Assembly (NCBI RefSeq): GCF_024345185.1
Contig: NZ_BROB01000010.1
Span: 1 to 64,000 of the forward strand
DNA length: 64,000 nt
Origin: Levilactobacillus humaensis
GTDB lineage: Bacteria; Bacillota; Bacilli; Lactobacillales; Lactobacillaceae
Reading direction: 5' to 3'
The notes under the pieces are model-generated. The model was given only the letters and a program-made list of their open reading frames with translations. It made no database searches and was not told where the DNA came from. Shown here one piece after another: positions 1-9,882 of this stretch (position 1 is the first letter of the stretch; the number at the start of each line of letters is the position of its first letter). A program made the translations under genes and the position numbers.

Positions 1-38
1 AGCGTTCGTCCTGAGCCAGGATCAAACTCTCATCTTAT
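1..38 (-). rRNA. 16S rRNA, 5' end only
   Basis: The reverse complement reads GAGTTTGATCCTGGCTCAGG followed by ACGAACGCT, the universal 5' end of bacterial 16S rRNA. Only about the first 30-38 nt of the gene are inside the window; the rest lies beyond position 1. It is transcribed on the minus strand, away from dusB. The exact mature 5' end is uncertain by a few bases. Confidence 0.96.
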
Positions 39-224
39 GATGATGGCTTGAATAGCTCATCGATTGTTGTTACTTTTTGTTATAAAAGCGAATTGACTTC
101 GCAAATATTGTTTGGGTTTGATATAAATATCAAACCGCCCTACACATATTTGGTTTGTCGAAACAATGTTCAGTTTTCAAAGGTCTACCTTGTCAGGAGA
201 TAACTACCTCGTGACAACTATATT

Positions 225-254
225 AGAATAACATATCTAACGTTTAGTCGTCAA
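225..254 (-). promoter_or_regulatory. rrn promoter P2 (proximal)
   Basis: On the minus strand a TTGACG -35 box (249-254) is separated by 18 bp from a TATTCT -10 box (225-230). It lies about 190 bp upstream of the 16S gene, where the proximal promoter of a tandem rrn pair is expected. Inferred from sequence only. Confidence 0.6.
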
Positions 255-314
255 GAACTAATTTATCTTTTCTTTCAACGCACAACGCTCTGTGCTGTCG
301 TGACAACGTTTATA

Positions 315-343
315 AATATACCAACAATTGGCCAATGGGTCAA
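315..343 (-). promoter_or_regulatory. rrn promoter P1 (distal)
   Basis: On the minus strand TTGACC (338-343) and TATATT (315-320) are separated by exactly 17 bp, and the sequence upstream is A/T-rich, as in an UP element. With the box pair at 225-254 this makes a tandem promoter arrangement typical of rRNA operons. Confidence 0.7.
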
Positions 344-417
344 GCGTTTTTTGCATAAAATTTGAAAAAATCGATAAATAACCACTTTTGTAAAAAGACA
401 GTCCCCCAACAAATAGC

Positions 418-451
418 AAAACGGGCACCAGTCATCTAGCCCCAGTACCCG
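418..451 (-). terminator. terminator after dusB
   Basis: A 10-bp stem with G-U pairs (442-451 with 422-431) followed on the minus strand by TTTTGC. It ends the hslO-dusB unit and separates it from the rrn promoters. Confidence 0.65.
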
Positions 452-460
452 CTCCTTAAA

Positions 461-1477
461 TTAACGATCATTATATCTTACTATCGACGCCTGCTGTGTT
501 CTTGCCGTTAACTGGCTTAAGAAGTCATCCAGCAGCGTCATCATCGTCGTTTCATCCTTAGCATTCGTGACCGCAACCTTCGTCCGAGCCGCATGGGGAA
601 TTCCCTTCAGGTAATAAGCCACCTGATTGCAGAAATCCCGGGGACCTTCCTGTGGGCCACGGGCCACACATAATTCATGAAGGTGTGTCTTAGCCAGACT
701 AATCTTATCCGCTGGTGTTGGTTCCGGTAGTAGTTCTCGTGTCTCCAGGTAATGATTGACGCGTTGCAGTAACCAGGGATTCCCCATCACTGCTCGACCA
801 ATCATCGCCGCATCGGCGCCAACCTCATGAATCATCTTCCAGGCATCCTCAGGCGTCCGGACATCCCCATTACCCATAAAGGGCACCGTCAACCGTTCGG
901 CAACACGATGGAGAATCTCCCAGTCAGCGTGTCCTTGATACATCTGTTTACGGGTCCGACCGTGCATGGCAATCGCTGAGGCTCCCGCGGACTCTGCCGC
1001 CAAAGCATTTTCCACCGCATAGAGGTGGCGGTCATCCCAGCCCGTCCGCATCTTCACCGTAACCGGCTTATCAACCGCAGCGACGACCGCCGCCACCATA
1101 TGATGCACCTTATCGGGATCCAGGAGCCATTTGGCCCCAGCCTCCGTATTGACGACCTTATTCACCGGGCACCCCATATTGATATCAATAATATCTGCAG
1201 CTGTCTGTTGATCAACATACTGGGCTGCTTGCACCAAGGTTTCCTCTGTTCCCCCGAATATCTGAATACTCATGGGGTGTTCATTAGCGGCCACGGCCAT
1301 CATCTTCAGGGTCCGCTGATTCTGGTAGTGGATTCCTTGGCCCGAGATCATCTCACATTCAACCAGTCCGGCGCCAAATGACTTACAGATCTGGCGAAAG
1401 GCCACGTTCGTCACACCAGCCATGGGCGCAACGACAACCTGATTGGCAATCTCGACGTCCCCTATCTTCCAAGTCAT
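461..1477 (-). CDS. dusB: tRNA-dihydrouridine synthase DusB
   Basis: FMN-dependent, NADPH-using enzyme that reduces uridine to dihydrouridine in the D-loop of tRNA; cytoplasmic. The 338-residue length is normal for DusB. The N-terminal TIM-barrel shows the APMAGVTN opening, and the motif NMGCPVNK places the catalytic acid at Cys103; MRTGWDD and MIGRAVMGNPW are the FMN-phosphate segments of the family. The ATG follows AGGAGG by 8 nt, and this site overlaps the stop of hslO 12 nt upstream, so the two genes are co-transcribed. In many relatives lysS follows dus; here the next gene is 16S rRNA. Confidence 0.96.
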   Translation of the reverse strand: MTWKIGDVEIANQVVVAPMAGVTNVAFRQICKSFGAGLVECEMISGQGIHYQNQRTLKMMAVAANEHPMSIQIFGGTEETLVQAAQYVDQQTAADIIDINMGCPVNKVVNTEAGAKWLLDPDKVHHMVAAVVAAVDKPVTVKMRTGWDDRHLYAVENALAAESAGASAIAMHGRTRKQMYQGHADWEILHRVAERLTVPFMGNGDVRTPEDAWKMIHEVGADAAMIGRAVMGNPWLLQRVNHYLETRELLPEPTPADKISLAKTHLHELCVARGPQEGPRDFCNQVAYYLKGIPHAARTKVAVTNAKDETTMMTLLDDFLSQLTARTQQASIVRYNDR

Positions 1478-1489
1478 CTTGTCAGCCTC

Positions 1490-2377
1490 CTACTTCTCTT
1501 GGGCGTGGGCTAAGATCGCTCTGAGATCATCTTCCGAATATTCATACTTGGTCCCACAGAAGTGACAAACCGCCTCGGCACCATGGTCCTCATCAATCAT
1601 TTCCTGTAAGGCTTCCGGTTGAATTGAAGCGAGCGAAGCTGCGAACCGGTCCTTGGAGCAGTCACACTTAAAGCCGACAGGCATCTTCTGTAAAATCTTC
1701 ACCGTCTCGTCCTTAAATAGCAGATTCAAGATATCTTCCGGTGTCTGGCCATCTAATAGAAGTTCCGAGACCATTGGCATTTCCTTGATACGCTTCTCCA
1801 AACGGGAAATCGCCTCGTCGGAAGCACCCGGCATGACCTGAATCATGAACCCACCGGCCACTTTAACCGTGTTGTTGGGTTGCACGAACACTGAAACCCC
1901 CACGGCACTCGGGATCTGTTCTGATTTAGCCAAGTAGTAGGTAAAGTCTTCACCTAATTCACCGGAAACCAAGGGCACTTGTCCTGTATAGGGTTGACCA
2001 AGACCCTGGTCCTTCGTCACCGTTAACATCCCTTGGACCCCCACGGCCTTACGTACGTCAATCTTATGCTTTTCATTTAACGGCAAACTGATGTGGGGGT
2101 ACTGCAGGTAGCCCTTCACCGTGCCATCGGCATTCCCATCAGCCACAATGGCGCCAACTGGTCCATGACCATTGACCTTAACCGTTAACTTCTCGTCACC
2201 CTTCAAGAGCGACGTCGACAGTAACATAGTCCCAATCAGGGTCCGACCTAAAGCGGCGGTTGCTGATGACCACGTGTCGTGTCGTTGTTGGGCTTCCGCT
2301 ACCGTCTCGGTCGCATCGACCACGTAGGCCCGAAACATCCCATTATCAATCAAACTTTTAATTAAGTAATCTGCCAT
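1490..2377 (-). CDS. hslO: Hsp33 redox-regulated chaperone
   Basis: Holdase chaperone of the cytoplasm, activated by oxidative unfolding. The protein is 295 residues, the usual size. The C-terminal zinc/redox switch is intact: Cys238 and Cys240 (CDC) and Cys271 and Cys274 (CHFC), spaced as in the family. The start is an ATG preceded by AAAGGA. It is the first gene of a two-gene unit with dusB; a terminator after ftsH lies upstream. Confidence 0.97.
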   Translation of the reverse strand: MADYLIKSLIDNGMFRAYVVDATETVAEAQQRHDTWSSATAALGRTLIGTMLLSTSLLKGDEKLTVKVNGHGPVGAIVADGNADGTVKGYLQYPHISLPLNEKHKIDVRKAVGVQGMLTVTKDQGLGQPYTGQVPLVSGELGEDFTYYLAKSEQIPSAVGVSVFVQPNNTVKVAGGFMIQVMPGASDEAISRLEKRIKEMPMVSELLLDGQTPEDILNLLFKDETVKILQKMPVGFKCDCSKDRFAASLASIQPEALQEMIDEDHGAEAVCHFCGTKYEYSEDDLRAILAHAQEK

Positions 2378-2442
2378 TCTTAACGTCCTTTCATCTCCGC
2401 GACTGCTTCACGCACGCTCCGCGGGACCTTTTTCCATGCCCT

Positions 2443-2470
2443 ACCTTACCAGAAACTGAGCCGTTTGCAA
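2443..2470 (-). promoter_or_regulatory. putative hslO-dusB promoter
   Basis: Minus-strand TTGCAA (2465-2470), 16 bp, then TAAGGT (2443-2448) preceded by TGG, an extended -10. It sits between the ftsH terminator and hslO, where a promoter is needed. Boxes are only moderately close to consensus. Confidence 0.4.
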
Positions 2471-2483
2471 ACAGAACCGACAA

Positions 2484-2516
2484 AAAAGGGCCGAGACCAA
2501 CGTCTCAGACCCTTTC
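2484..2516 (-). terminator. terminator after ftsH
   Basis: Hairpin AAGGGTCTGAGAC / GTCTCGGCCCTT with a 4-nt loop, then TTTTTT on the minus strand. It shows that ftsH and hslO are separate units although adjacent. Confidence 0.9.
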
Positions 2517-2528
2517 CTAACGCAATGA

Positions 2529-4631
2529 CTATTCAGAATGGTCGGTATCATCTGGATCATCCGGTGCGGCAGAACTTGCCGGTGCTGCCTCAGGGGCATC
2601 ACTCGACGCACTCGAAGCCAACTTAGCTTCCGTAGAAGCTTGACGTTCAGCCTCGCGTCGTTCTAATTCGCGCTTGGATTCTTCAAAAGTTGCCGCCTTT
2701 TCACTTGGAAATTCGGCGTCGCCGTCCTTATCCGGCATCTTCCCAGTGTTAAACAAGCTGAGAATTTGCTTTTCGTCCAGCGTTTCGTATTTCAGTAAGG
2801 CATCTGCAATAATCTTGTGTTCAACCTTGTGTTCTTCCAAGATCTTCCGGGCAGTCTCGTGGGCTTCCCCGATGATCCGGCGAACTTCACTATCAATTAA
2901 GTTAGCGGTATGTTCCGAGTAACTTGGTTGGTTATAGTAACCAGCACCTGCGAATGGTTGGCCGCCAGCACTTTCCAGTGCGACAGTCCCCACAGCATCA
3001 CTCATCCCATATTGGGTAACCATGGAACGGGCAATTTGCGTTGCCTGCTCGAAGTCGTTGGAAGCTCCAGATGATTCGGAATGGAAGATTAACTCTTCAG
3101 CAGTCCGACCACCCATCAACCCAGCGATCTGTTCCATAGCATCCTTCTTGGACATCAGCATCTGGTCCTCACGTGGCAACATGATGGCGTAACCGCCCGC
3201 ACGGCCTCGTGGAACGATGGTAACCTTGTGCACAACCCGCGCATCGTTTAGGACTAACCCAACGATGGTATGGCCAGCTTCATGGTAAGCCACAGTCTTC
3301 CGTTCTTCCGAACTGATGACCCGATCCTTCTTAGCAGGCCCGGCGATAACTCGGTCCTCGGCTTCATCTAAGTCAGAAGCGTCAACCTGTGTCTTATTCC
3401 GTCGTGCCGCCAATAAGGCAGCTTCGTTCAAGAGGTTTTCCAAGTCAGCCCCAACGAATCCAGGCGTTTGCTTGGCAATTTCCTTCAAATCAACATCGTT
3501 AGCCAAAGGCTTGTTCTTGGCGTGAACCTTCAAGATAGCTTCACGACCCTTGACGTCTGGACGGCCAACCAGAATCTTCCGGTCAAACCGACCTGGACGT
3601 AGCAAGGCAGGGTCCAAGACGTCGGAACGGTTGGTAGCGGCCATCACAATGACGCCTTCGCTTCCAGTAAACCCGTCCATTTCAACCAGTAATTGGTTCA
3701 ACGTTTGTTCCCGTTCATCGTGGCCACCACCCATGCCGGCACCACGTTGACGACCAACCGCATCAATTTCATCAATGAAGATGATCGATGGTGCAGCCTT
3801 CTTGGCCTGTTCAAACAGATCCCGGACACGACTGGCCCCGACACCAACGAACATTTCCACGAAATCCGAACCGGAAATCGAGAAGAATGGTACCGAAGCT
3901 TCACCAGCAACGGCCTTAGCTAGCAACGTCTTACCAGTACCAGGAGGACCCTCCAGTAACACACCGGATGGAATCCGGGCACCTAACGCCACAAATTTAC
4001 GTGGATTCTTCAAGAACTCGACAACTTCGACCAGTTCTTGTTTCTCTTCTTCCTCACCAGCAACGTCGGCAAAGCGAACCTTGTTCTCTTTGCTATCGGC
4101 TGGTTTGGCCTTGCTCTTCCCAAAGTTCATGACACGGCCATTGCCGCCGCCTTGGCCGGCTTGACCCATCATCATGTAGAAGAAGAAGAAAAAGATGACT
4201 AGTGGTGCAGCGTACACCAGCAAGTTAATCCAGAAGCCACTTGACTCTTCTGCTTTGGTATTGACTTTTACATTGTGGTTCTTGGCAACCTTATCAATCT
4301 CGGAAACCGTCGAATTATTCGTCAAAACTTGAGTGCTAAAGCCAGTCACAGCTGTGCTCTGTGAGCCGCCGAGACTGAAACCGGTATTGGTCGTCCGCTT
4401 TTGCGCGTTACGATATTCCCCGGTGATCTTGTAAACTCCTCCTGAAGGTTGAATGGAGAATTTCTTGATCTTATTTGCGTTCAAGTCCTTAACAAATTGA
4501 CTCGATTGGATTTCTTGGGATTGTGAGCTGCTGTTATTACCATTAAACAGGTAAACAACACCGATGATCAACAAGAAGATCACAATGTAAAACAGACTAT
4601 TTCTGAACAGTCCATTTCGTCGATTATTCAT
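2529..4631 (-). CDS. ftsH: ATP-dependent zinc metalloprotease FtsH
   Basis: Membrane-anchored AAA+ protease that degrades misfolded membrane proteins and short-lived regulators. Two membrane segments (about residues 12-30 and 134-155) flank a 100-residue outside domain. Walker A GPPGTGKT is at 228-235, Walker B IIFIDEID at 283-290, the second region of homology around 333-351, and the zinc motif HEAGH at 450-454. The tail after about residue 640 is Ala/Ser/Glu/Asp-rich and is probably disordered. The start ATG has AAGGAGG 6 nt upstream. It lies 108 bp after hpt, in the tilS-hpt-ftsH order conserved in Firmicutes. Confidence 0.98.
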   Translation of the reverse strand: MNNRRNGLFRNSLFYIVIFLLIIGVVYLFNGNNSSSQSQEIQSSQFVKDLNANKIKKFSIQPSGGVYKITGEYRNAQKRTTNTGFSLGGSQSTAVTGFSTQVLTNNSTVSEIDKVAKNHNVKVNTKAEESSGFWINLLVYAAPLVIFFFFFYMMMGQAGQGGGNGRVMNFGKSKAKPADSKENKVRFADVAGEEEEKQELVEVVEFLKNPRKFVALGARIPSGVLLEGPPGTGKTLLAKAVAGEASVPFFSISGSDFVEMFVGVGASRVRDLFEQAKKAAPSIIFIDEIDAVGRQRGAGMGGGHDEREQTLNQLLVEMDGFTGSEGVIVMAATNRSDVLDPALLRPGRFDRKILVGRPDVKGREAILKVHAKNKPLANDVDLKEIAKQTPGFVGADLENLLNEAALLAARRNKTQVDASDLDEAEDRVIAGPAKKDRVISSEERKTVAYHEAGHTIVGLVLNDARVVHKVTIVPRGRAGGYAIMLPREDQMLMSKKDAMEQIAGLMGGRTAEELIFHSESSGASNDFEQATQIARSMVTQYGMSDAVGTVALESAGGQPFAGAGYYNQPSYSEHTANLIDSEVRRIIGEAHETARKILEEHKVEHKIIADALLKYETLDEKQILSLFNTGKMPDKDGDAEFPSEKAATFEESKRELERREAERQASTEAKLASSASSDAPEAAPASSAAPDDPDDTDHSE

Positions 4632-4739
4632 GTCGTGCCTCCTTACCCACAGTTCCCAGCATTACGATAGGAACAAATTTTAGAGCTTATGCCCCTTTAA
4701 CTAAATAAGATGTTATCACAATTGACTATCGTTGACTAA

Positions 4740-5282
4740 TTATTTATCTGAATAGACGGATGGCTTTAAAACACCGACATACGGAAGGTTACGATACTTT
4801 TCTTCGTAGTCCAAACCATAACCCACGACGAATTCACTTGGCACGTTAAATCCAACGTAATCTGCCTTGGCTTCAACGACCCGGCCACTTGGTTTGTCCA
4901 TTAAGGTACAAACGCGAATTGAGTTCGCCTTGCGGTCCTTCAGCAGGTCTTCGAGATACTTCAATGTCCGTCCAGTATCAATGATATCTTCGACTAAGAT
5001 GATATCGCGTCCGGCAACATCCGTGTCCAAGTCCTTCAATAAACGAATGGTTCCAGAAGAAGCGGTACCACCGTTATAACTGGAGACGTCGATGAAATCA
5101 ATCGTGGCGTAGATGTCCATGTCCCGAATCACATCGGTCATAAACAAAATGGCCCCCTTTAAGACACAGATAATCAAAGGCGTCTTGTCCCGGTAATCCT
5201 CCTCAAGCTGCGTCCCTAAACGTCTGCAGGCTGCGGCAATGTCTTCCTCACTATAAAGGACTCTTTCGATATCGTTATTCAT
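4740..5282 (-). CDS. hpt: hypoxanthine phosphoribosyltransferase
   Basis: Purine salvage enzyme that makes IMP/GMP from hypoxanthine/guanine and PRPP. The PRPP-binding loop [14 protein letters not shown] is present, with the usual length of about 180 residues. An upstream in-frame ATG would add eight residues, but the ATG at 5280-5282 (protein MNNDIERVL) has AAAGGGGAA upstream and matches the family start. The gene begins 16 bp after tilS ends, which is the common tilS-hpt pairing; in Bacillus and Listeria the two proteins also interact. Confidence 0.96.
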   Translation of the reverse strand: MNNDIERVLYSEEDIAAACRRLGTQLEEDYRDKTPLIICVLKGAILFMTDVIRDMDIYATIDFIDVSSYNGGTASSGTIRLLKDLDTDVAGRDIILVEDIIDTGRTLKYLEDLLKDRKANSIRVCTLMDKPSGRVVEAKADYVGFNVPSEFVVGYGLDYEEKYRNLPYVGVLKPSVYSDK

Positions 5283-5298
5283 GCTGTTCCCCTTTCGC

Positions 5299-6666
5299 CT
5301 ATTCATGTTTGATGACTACGTGGTAGTGATTGGTCCGTGGTTGTGCGGCAAGAACCGCCCACTTCACCCCAAGGACTGTCAAAACTTCGTCTCCTGCAGT
5401 GACCAAGACTCGCTGACGATCACGCTGATCGCGGGGAACCTTGGCATTGATGAGAATCCGCCGCACCGATTGATGATGACCATCAGCCAGTCGTAGCTGG
5501 TCAGATGACCGCCACGGGCGCACCTTTAAAGGTAATTGATCCGCCCGCAACGCCACCTGATCGGCCGGCGACAATTCTTGTTCAGCAGTCACGGTGAAGC
5601 AACCGATCTGCCAGCCGTCACCCAACGGTTGCCATTGGTTCAATACTACCATAAATCGCTGGTCTTCCAGCGAATTTTCACGCATTTTTTTAACCTGAGT
5701 AAACTGAAATTGTTGATAGCGTTTGCTAAATCGCCAACCGGCCCCAAATTCCACGATACCCGTAGGATGTTGTGGATTCGCCAACAGCTGTAAACACTGG
5801 TCCAGCATGGCGGCATTCGTCGCCACCGTGGGTGAAGCTCGCTTCAAAAGTCGGGCCAGTAACAGCCGTTGGTCGGCGATTGAAAAGCTTAACAAACGAG
5901 CACCATCCCCCACTAGTGGTTCGGTCTGCGTCAGAATTGTGGCTAACTGCCGATCCAAGACGTGATCCGTCACCTGGAGCGTCGCCGCTAGCTGGTCGGC
6001 ATACGCAATCAGATGGCGATCAACCTGGGGGTTCTCCCGCCGTAGCAGGGGCATAATCTCATGACGGACGCGGTTACGACTCGCCTCCAACTCCTGATTT
6101 GTGACATCCTCGTACCAAGGAATGTGTTGCTCGCGGGCATAGGCTTTGAGTTCCGACTTGCGAAAGGGCAGGAGGGGATGAATCACCGCACCGCCGCGAA
6201 ACGGCCGCTGAGGCGCCATCCCCGTCAGTTGATCCAATTGCCCCCCACGAATAAGCTTCAATAGAATCGTTTCCGCCTGTTCATCGGCCTGGTGGGCTGT
6301 TGCCACCCAATCCGCGGACTGGGCCGTCAGTTGGTCCCCGAAGAACGCATAGCGAAACTCGCGAGCCGCCGCTTCCGTGCCGTGATCCGGGTGCTGGTCA
6401 ATCGTCCAGTCTGCCACCGTCACCGGAATTTGACGATCCGCACACCATTTTTTCAAAAAAGCTTCTTCTGTGCGGCTCTGCTCACGGAGGTGATGGTTGA
6501 CATGAACCACGGACAGTTGGGGCCGTTCATTAGCCGGTAACCGCGTAAATAGGGTCAGTAACACCATCGAGTCCACCCCTGTCGACACCGCAATCAGGCC
6601 GTGTTGCTTGGGATCGGCCCAGCCCCACCGCTGACAGTTCTGTCGAAATCTCGTTTCTAACGTCAC
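5299..6666 (-). CDS. tilS: tRNA(Ile)-lysidine synthetase TilS
   Basis: ATP-dependent enzyme that converts the wobble C34 of the CAU-anticodon tRNA-Ile to lysidine, changing its specificity from AUG to AUA; essential. The PP-loop is seen as [12 protein letters not shown] near the N-terminus. The middle and C-terminal TilS domains follow, giving about 455 residues. I place the start at a GTG (6664-6666) with GAAGGGG upstream. The longer reading frame begins at a codon with no ribosome site. It is followed by hpt. Confidence 0.93.
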   Translation of the reverse strand: MTLETRFRQNCQRWGWADPKQHGLIAVSTGVDSMVLLTLFTRLPANERPQLSVVHVNHHLREQSRTEEAFLKKWCADRQIPVTVADWTIDQHPDHGTEAAAREFRYAFFGDQLTAQSADWVATAHQADEQAETILLKLIRGGQLDQLTGMAPQRPFRGGAVIHPLLPFRKSELKAYAREQHIPWYEDVTNQELEASRNRVRHEIMPLLRRENPQVDRHLIAYADQLAATLQVTDHVLDRQLATILTQTEPLVGDGARLLSFSIADQRLLLARLLKRASPTVATNAAMLDQCLQLLANPQHPTGIVEFGAGWRFSKRYQQFQFTQVKKMRENSLEDQRFMVVLNQWQPLGDGWQIGCFTVTAEQELSPADQVALRADQLPLKVRPWRSSDQLRLADGHHQSVRRILINAKVPRDQRDRQRVLVTAGDEVLTVLGVKWAVLAAQPRTNHYHVVIKHE

Positions 6667-6694
6667 GTCTGTCGCCCCTTCGTTTCTGGTTAAC

Positions 6695-6722
6695 AAAAAA
6701 GGCCGCAACAAGTGCGGTCCTT
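6695..6722 (-). terminator. terminator after S1-domain gene
   Basis: Hairpin GGACCGCA / TGCGGCC with a 5-nt loop followed by TTTTTT on the minus strand, 13 nt after the stop of the S1 gene and before tilS. Confidence 0.88.
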
Positions 6723-6734
6723 AGTGTTTACAGA

Positions 6735-7286
6735 TTAGCTACGCCGGCCACCACGGCCACCACGTTTGCCTTCTGTGTTACGTTTGATAGTTGCCAGACG
6801 ATCCTCGCTTTGCTTGAGGAAGCCTGACATCAAGTCGTCAAAACTTTCTTCATGGTTTTCCGAGTGATGTCCTGAGAAACGGCCATTTGCTGACCCTCTG
6901 TGGGGCCGGGAACCATTATTCTCGAATCGTCGACCATGACTGTGATTTTCACCACCGTGAGGGGCACTGCTACCGCGACGCGCATGATCACCATGTTCGT
7001 TGTGATCACGATGCGTGTTGTGGGCATGATGTTCCTGCTCGCCAGCTGGACGGTCAACGGCCTTTCGAATCGAAAGCCCAATCTTCCCATCGTCACCAAC
7101 GGTCAGAACCTTCACCGTCACTTCATCACCGACTGATAAGACGTCATGGATATCCTTGACGTACCCATCTGAAATTTCACTAATGTGGACCAAACCGGTC
7201 TTGTGGTCGCCTAAATCAACAAATGCACCAAAGTTCGTAATTCCAGAGACCTTTCCGGAAACTTTAGCTCCAACCTCGATTGCCAT
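6735..7286 (-). CDS. S1-domain RNA-binding protein (YabR-like) with His-rich tail
   Basis: Small cytoplasmic RNA-binding protein of the general-stress-13/YabR type. Residues about 1-75 form one S1 fold (GAKVSGKVSGITNFGAFVDL). The rest is low-complexity: a stretch of about 65 residues holds 14 histidines, followed by an acidic patch, and the protein ends in a basic Arg/Gly segment. The start at 7284-7286 (MAIEVGAKV) is supported by AAGGAGG 12 nt upstream; the longer frame has no support. The position next to divIC matches yabR of Bacillus. The precise role is unknown; the His-rich tract could bind divalent metal, which is inference only. Confidence 0.9.
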   Translation of the reverse strand: MAIEVGAKVSGKVSGITNFGAFVDLGDHKTGLVHISEISDGYVKDIHDVLSVGDEVTVKVLTVGDDGKIGLSIRKAVDRPAGEQEHHAHNTHRDHNEHGDHARRGSSAPHGGENHSHGRRFENNGSRPHRGSANGRFSGHHSENHEESFDDLMSGFLKQSEDRLATIKRNTEGKRGGRGGRRS

Positions 7287-7451
7287 AAACAAGAAGTTCC
7301 TCCTTAAAATAAGTGTTTTCAGTATAACACAATTCCACCCGCTCCCACACGCCAAACGCTAAAAAGAACCCTGGAGCGGCGATCTTTTTTATCGCTTAGA
7401 AAAGGGGCTAACTTAACCAGCCCAACAAAGGGTATGCGCTGTTCCCAATCA

Positions 7452-7484
7452 AAAACCGTCAGTTCTCAATGAACTGGCGGTTAG
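7452..7484 (-). terminator. terminator after divIC
   Basis: Perfect 12-bp stem (one G-U) AACCGCCAGTTC / GAACTGACGGTT with a 5-nt loop, then TTTTT on the minus strand, just after the divIC stop. Confidence 0.88.
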
Positions 7485-7494
7485 TCATCATCAA

Positions 7495-7905
7495 TTATTT
7501 TGCGGTCACGTCACTGGCGTGGTCCCCAGGGAGACTGTAAATCGTCTCACCGGACTTCGAATAATAATACTTCGAGCGAATCAGCCGACCCAAATAATCT
7601 TGGTTGTTCAGCTGTTTAATCTGACCCTGCAGGTCTCGACTCTCAGCCTTCGTCGTCTTCAGCTTCGCTTCGCTAGTGCTCACCTCTTGGCGAACGTGAT
7701 GCAAACTGGCATTGGTTCGCACCAGTTGCACCCCAAGGAAAATGGCAAAAACAGCAAAACAGGCGAGAATTCGCGTGGCCCGACGCATCCGCCGCTTCCC
7801 CAACCACTGTGTGTGTTTGGCAGAAGCCTGCTGGTGGTCTAACCGACGTGTATAGTCGTTCTCTAACCGTTCAATTTTTGCCGGCTTCGGTTTTACATCA
7901 GCCAT
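7495..7905 (-). CDS. divIC: septum formation initiator DivIC/FtsB family
   Basis: Bitopic membrane protein of the divisome that works with FtsL and DivIB. A basic cytoplasmic N-terminus of about 45 residues is followed by one membrane segment (ILACFAVFAIFLGVQLV) and a coiled-coil region, then a short C-terminal region, 136 residues in all. The start ATG has AGGAG 9 nt upstream. It sits between rqcP and the S1 gene, its place in Bacillus, and has its own promoter. Confidence 0.93.
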   Translation of the reverse strand: MADVKPKPAKIERLENDYTRRLDHQQASAKHTQWLGKRRMRRATRILACFAVFAIFLGVQLVRTNASLHHVRQEVSTSEAKLKTTKAESRDLQGQIKQLNNQDYLGRLIRSKYYYSKSGETIYSLPGDHASDVTAK

Positions 7906-7945
7906 TTCTGCTCACTCCTAAGTTTTCACCAGATAGTTTAACTTG

Positions 7946-7974
7946 AGTATAGCAAGTTTCGAATTGCCCGTCTA
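7946..7974 (-). promoter_or_regulatory. putative divIC promoter
   Basis: Minus-strand TAGACG (7969-7974), 17 bp, TATACT (7946-7951), about 40 bp before the divIC start. Confidence 0.5.
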
Positions 7975-8018
7975 GAGCGTTTGGCATAATGTAAAACATT
8001 CGTCATATTTAATCGAAA

Positions 8019-8288
8019 TTACTTCCGAAAATCCTGTGCGTAGTCTTCACTGACGATGGTGTACATCCGTTCAGCGTCGTCCTTCTTCGTCGTTTCCAAC
8101 AACTCATTAACTTTGACCGTTAATGTTTTGTTACCGAACTTAATAACCAACTCATCATTTGTGGCCACATCAGTCGATGATTTAGCGACCTTACCGTTAA
8201 TTTCAATCCGACCCTTGTCCGCAATTTCCTTGGCGACAGAGCGCCGTTTGATAATCCGTGAAACTTTCAAATATTTATCTAATCGCAT
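8019..8288 (-). CDS. rqcP: S4-domain ribosome quality-control protein RqcP (YabO)
   Basis: 89-residue Hsp15-like protein with an S4 RNA-binding fold ([20 protein letters not shown]). In Bacillus it binds the stalled 50S/peptidyl-tRNA complex and helps RqcH add alanine tails. The longer reading frame upstream runs into the flippase gene and is not real: the ATG at 8286-8288 has GGAGG just upstream, overlapping the end of the flippase gene, so translation is probably coupled. Only 2 bp separate the two genes. Confidence 0.95.
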   Translation of the reverse strand: MRLDKYLKVSRIIKRRSVAKEIADKGRIEINGKVAKSSTDVATNDELVIKFGNKTLTVKVNELLETTKKDDAERMYTIVSEDYAQDFRK

Positions 8289-8290
8289 AA

Positions 8291-9871
8291 TTAATTTCCT
8301 CCGTGTCGCTTCAGTTGTTGCCATAATCTTAACATACTCTTGGCGTGGGGGATGGCTAACCACTCCCGAATACTCAGGAGATGCCACCAAATGGCCAATC
8401 CCAAGAAGAGTGCCACCCCGACCGGAATACCGATCAGGAGGCCGCCACCAGCCGCCAGGCGTCCCGTACCAATCGCGGGCCACCAACGTTCCAGAATGGT
8501 CATCGCGAGTCGCACGCCAAACACCATGATCGCCGTGATCCCGGCTAATTTGGGAAGAAACGCCCCGCGCCAAATTCCAGCTCGCAAGTCTCTCTCCGAG
8601 CCCCACCAGACGATACCCAGTATCACCAGCAGACTGATGACGGTGAGCCAACTGGCCCCAATGGCCCCCGACTCACGGACTAACCACCCGTTACCGATGA
8701 TTTTAACTGCTAAACCAGCTAACAAGGCTACCACCGTCAGACGATACTGGTCTTGGCTTTGGAGCACACTGTTATAGGTCTGAATCAGCGTTGCTAAGAC
8801 GATGCTTAGCATGTACACGGCCAGCATGGTTGACCCCTGCGTGTCGCCAAATAACAGACGGTTAATCCAGGGCATCAGTCCCATGAGACCGGCCGTAGCG
8901 GCCACGGCAATCATCATGGCAATTCGCATCATGGTCGTCGTCAGCCGTTTAAAGGTCTGGGGATGTTCTCGCCGGCGCGTGGCAGTCAGTGCAGGTAAGA
9001 GGGAGGTAGCAAAGGCCACCGCCACAACCAAACCCAGCTGAACCAGCGGTTGCGCCCGATCGTAGACCCCTTTCAGCGATTTGGCAGCATCGGCACTCAT
9101 CCCACCGGCGACGAGTCCCTTCATCACCGTGAAGGAATCCACCAGTTGTAACAGCACTAACATAGCTGTCAGGAGGCACAGGGTGCCCCCCTCAACCAGT
9201 AGCCGCCGACCAACATGTGGGATCGGACGTCGTGGTTCCACGTCACGTTGTCGCCATTGGGGCAGAACCAACAACGCCGCTAATGCGGCAATGGTCCCCC
9301 CACTGAGGGCCCACGCCCCCATAGTATATACCGACCACTGTTGATGCGTGGCCCAGGCCGCCGCGGTCAGAATCACCACCACCCGAACGAGTTGTTCGAC
9401 CACCTGAGATCGCGCGGTCGGCAGCATTTGAAACCGCCCCTGGTGGTAGCCACGGTTAACCGAGAGGGCTGGCATAAAGAGAAACATTGCCGCCACGACT
9501 CGAATCAAAGGGGCCAACTGCGGATCTCCCATCCCCCGAGCTAACGCCGTGGCCGCCAACATCAGAAAACCAAAGATGCCCAGCGCAACCACCCAGAGCC
9601 AACGTTCGACCTGACGTGCCACCTGTTGTTGACTTGCCAAGTCTGGCGCTTCAGCCACCAATTTAGAAATAAAAACCGGCAGGCCACTCAATGCAAAGGT
9701 CATCCCAATCCCATAGATCGGATAAACCTGCTGATAAACGTAGAACCCCGTATTGCCCACCATGTTCTGGAAGGGCACCCGATACACCGCACTCAAAAGC
9801 TTCGCGATAAACGCCGAAATTGAGAGAATGAGGGCCCCCTGCATGGCTGTATTCACATTGCGGTTGCCCAT
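8291..9871 (-). CDS. MOP-superfamily polysaccharide/lipid flippase (YabM/SpoVB-like)
   Basis: Polytopic membrane protein of about 526 residues with 14 or so hydrophobic segments, of the MviN/SpoVB/RfbX class that flips lipid-linked sugars across the membrane. The opening ([21 protein letters not shown]) and the QVYPIYGIG segment are typical. Its place between mfd and rqcP is that of yabM in Bacillus. I choose the ATG at 9869-9871, 6 nt after GGAGG; the preceding GTG is too close. The substrate is not known: a peptidoglycan (lipid II) or exopolysaccharide precursor are both possible. Confidence 0.88.
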   Translation of the reverse strand: MGNRNVNTAMQGALILSISAFIAKLLSAVYRVPFQNMVGNTGFYVYQQVYPIYGIGMTFALSGLPVFISKLVAEAPDLASQQQVARQVERWLWVVALGIFGFLMLAATALARGMGDPQLAPLIRVVAAMFLFMPALSVNRGYHQGRFQMLPTARSQVVEQLVRVVVILTAAAWATHQQWSVYTMGAWALSGGTIAALAALLVLPQWRQRDVEPRRPIPHVGRRLLVEGGTLCLLTAMLVLLQLVDSFTVMKGLVAGGMSADAAKSLKGVYDRAQPLVQLGLVVAVAFATSLLPALTATRRREHPQTFKRLTTTMMRIAMMIAVAATAGLMGLMPWINRLLFGDTQGSTMLAVYMLSIVLATLIQTYNSVLQSQDQYRLTVVALLAGLAVKIIGNGWLVRESGAIGASWLTVISLLVILGIVWWGSERDLRAGIWRGAFLPKLAGITAIMVFGVRLAMTILERWWPAIGTGRLAAGGGLLIGIPVGVALFLGLAIWWHLLSIREWLAIPHAKSMLRLWQQLKRHGGN

Positions 9872-9882
9872 CACTGACCTCC

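Noticed and set aside
6887-7159. Overlapping frames on both strands across the His-rich part of the S1 gene
   Set aside because: Low-complexity codons give open frames by composition; none has a ribosome site.
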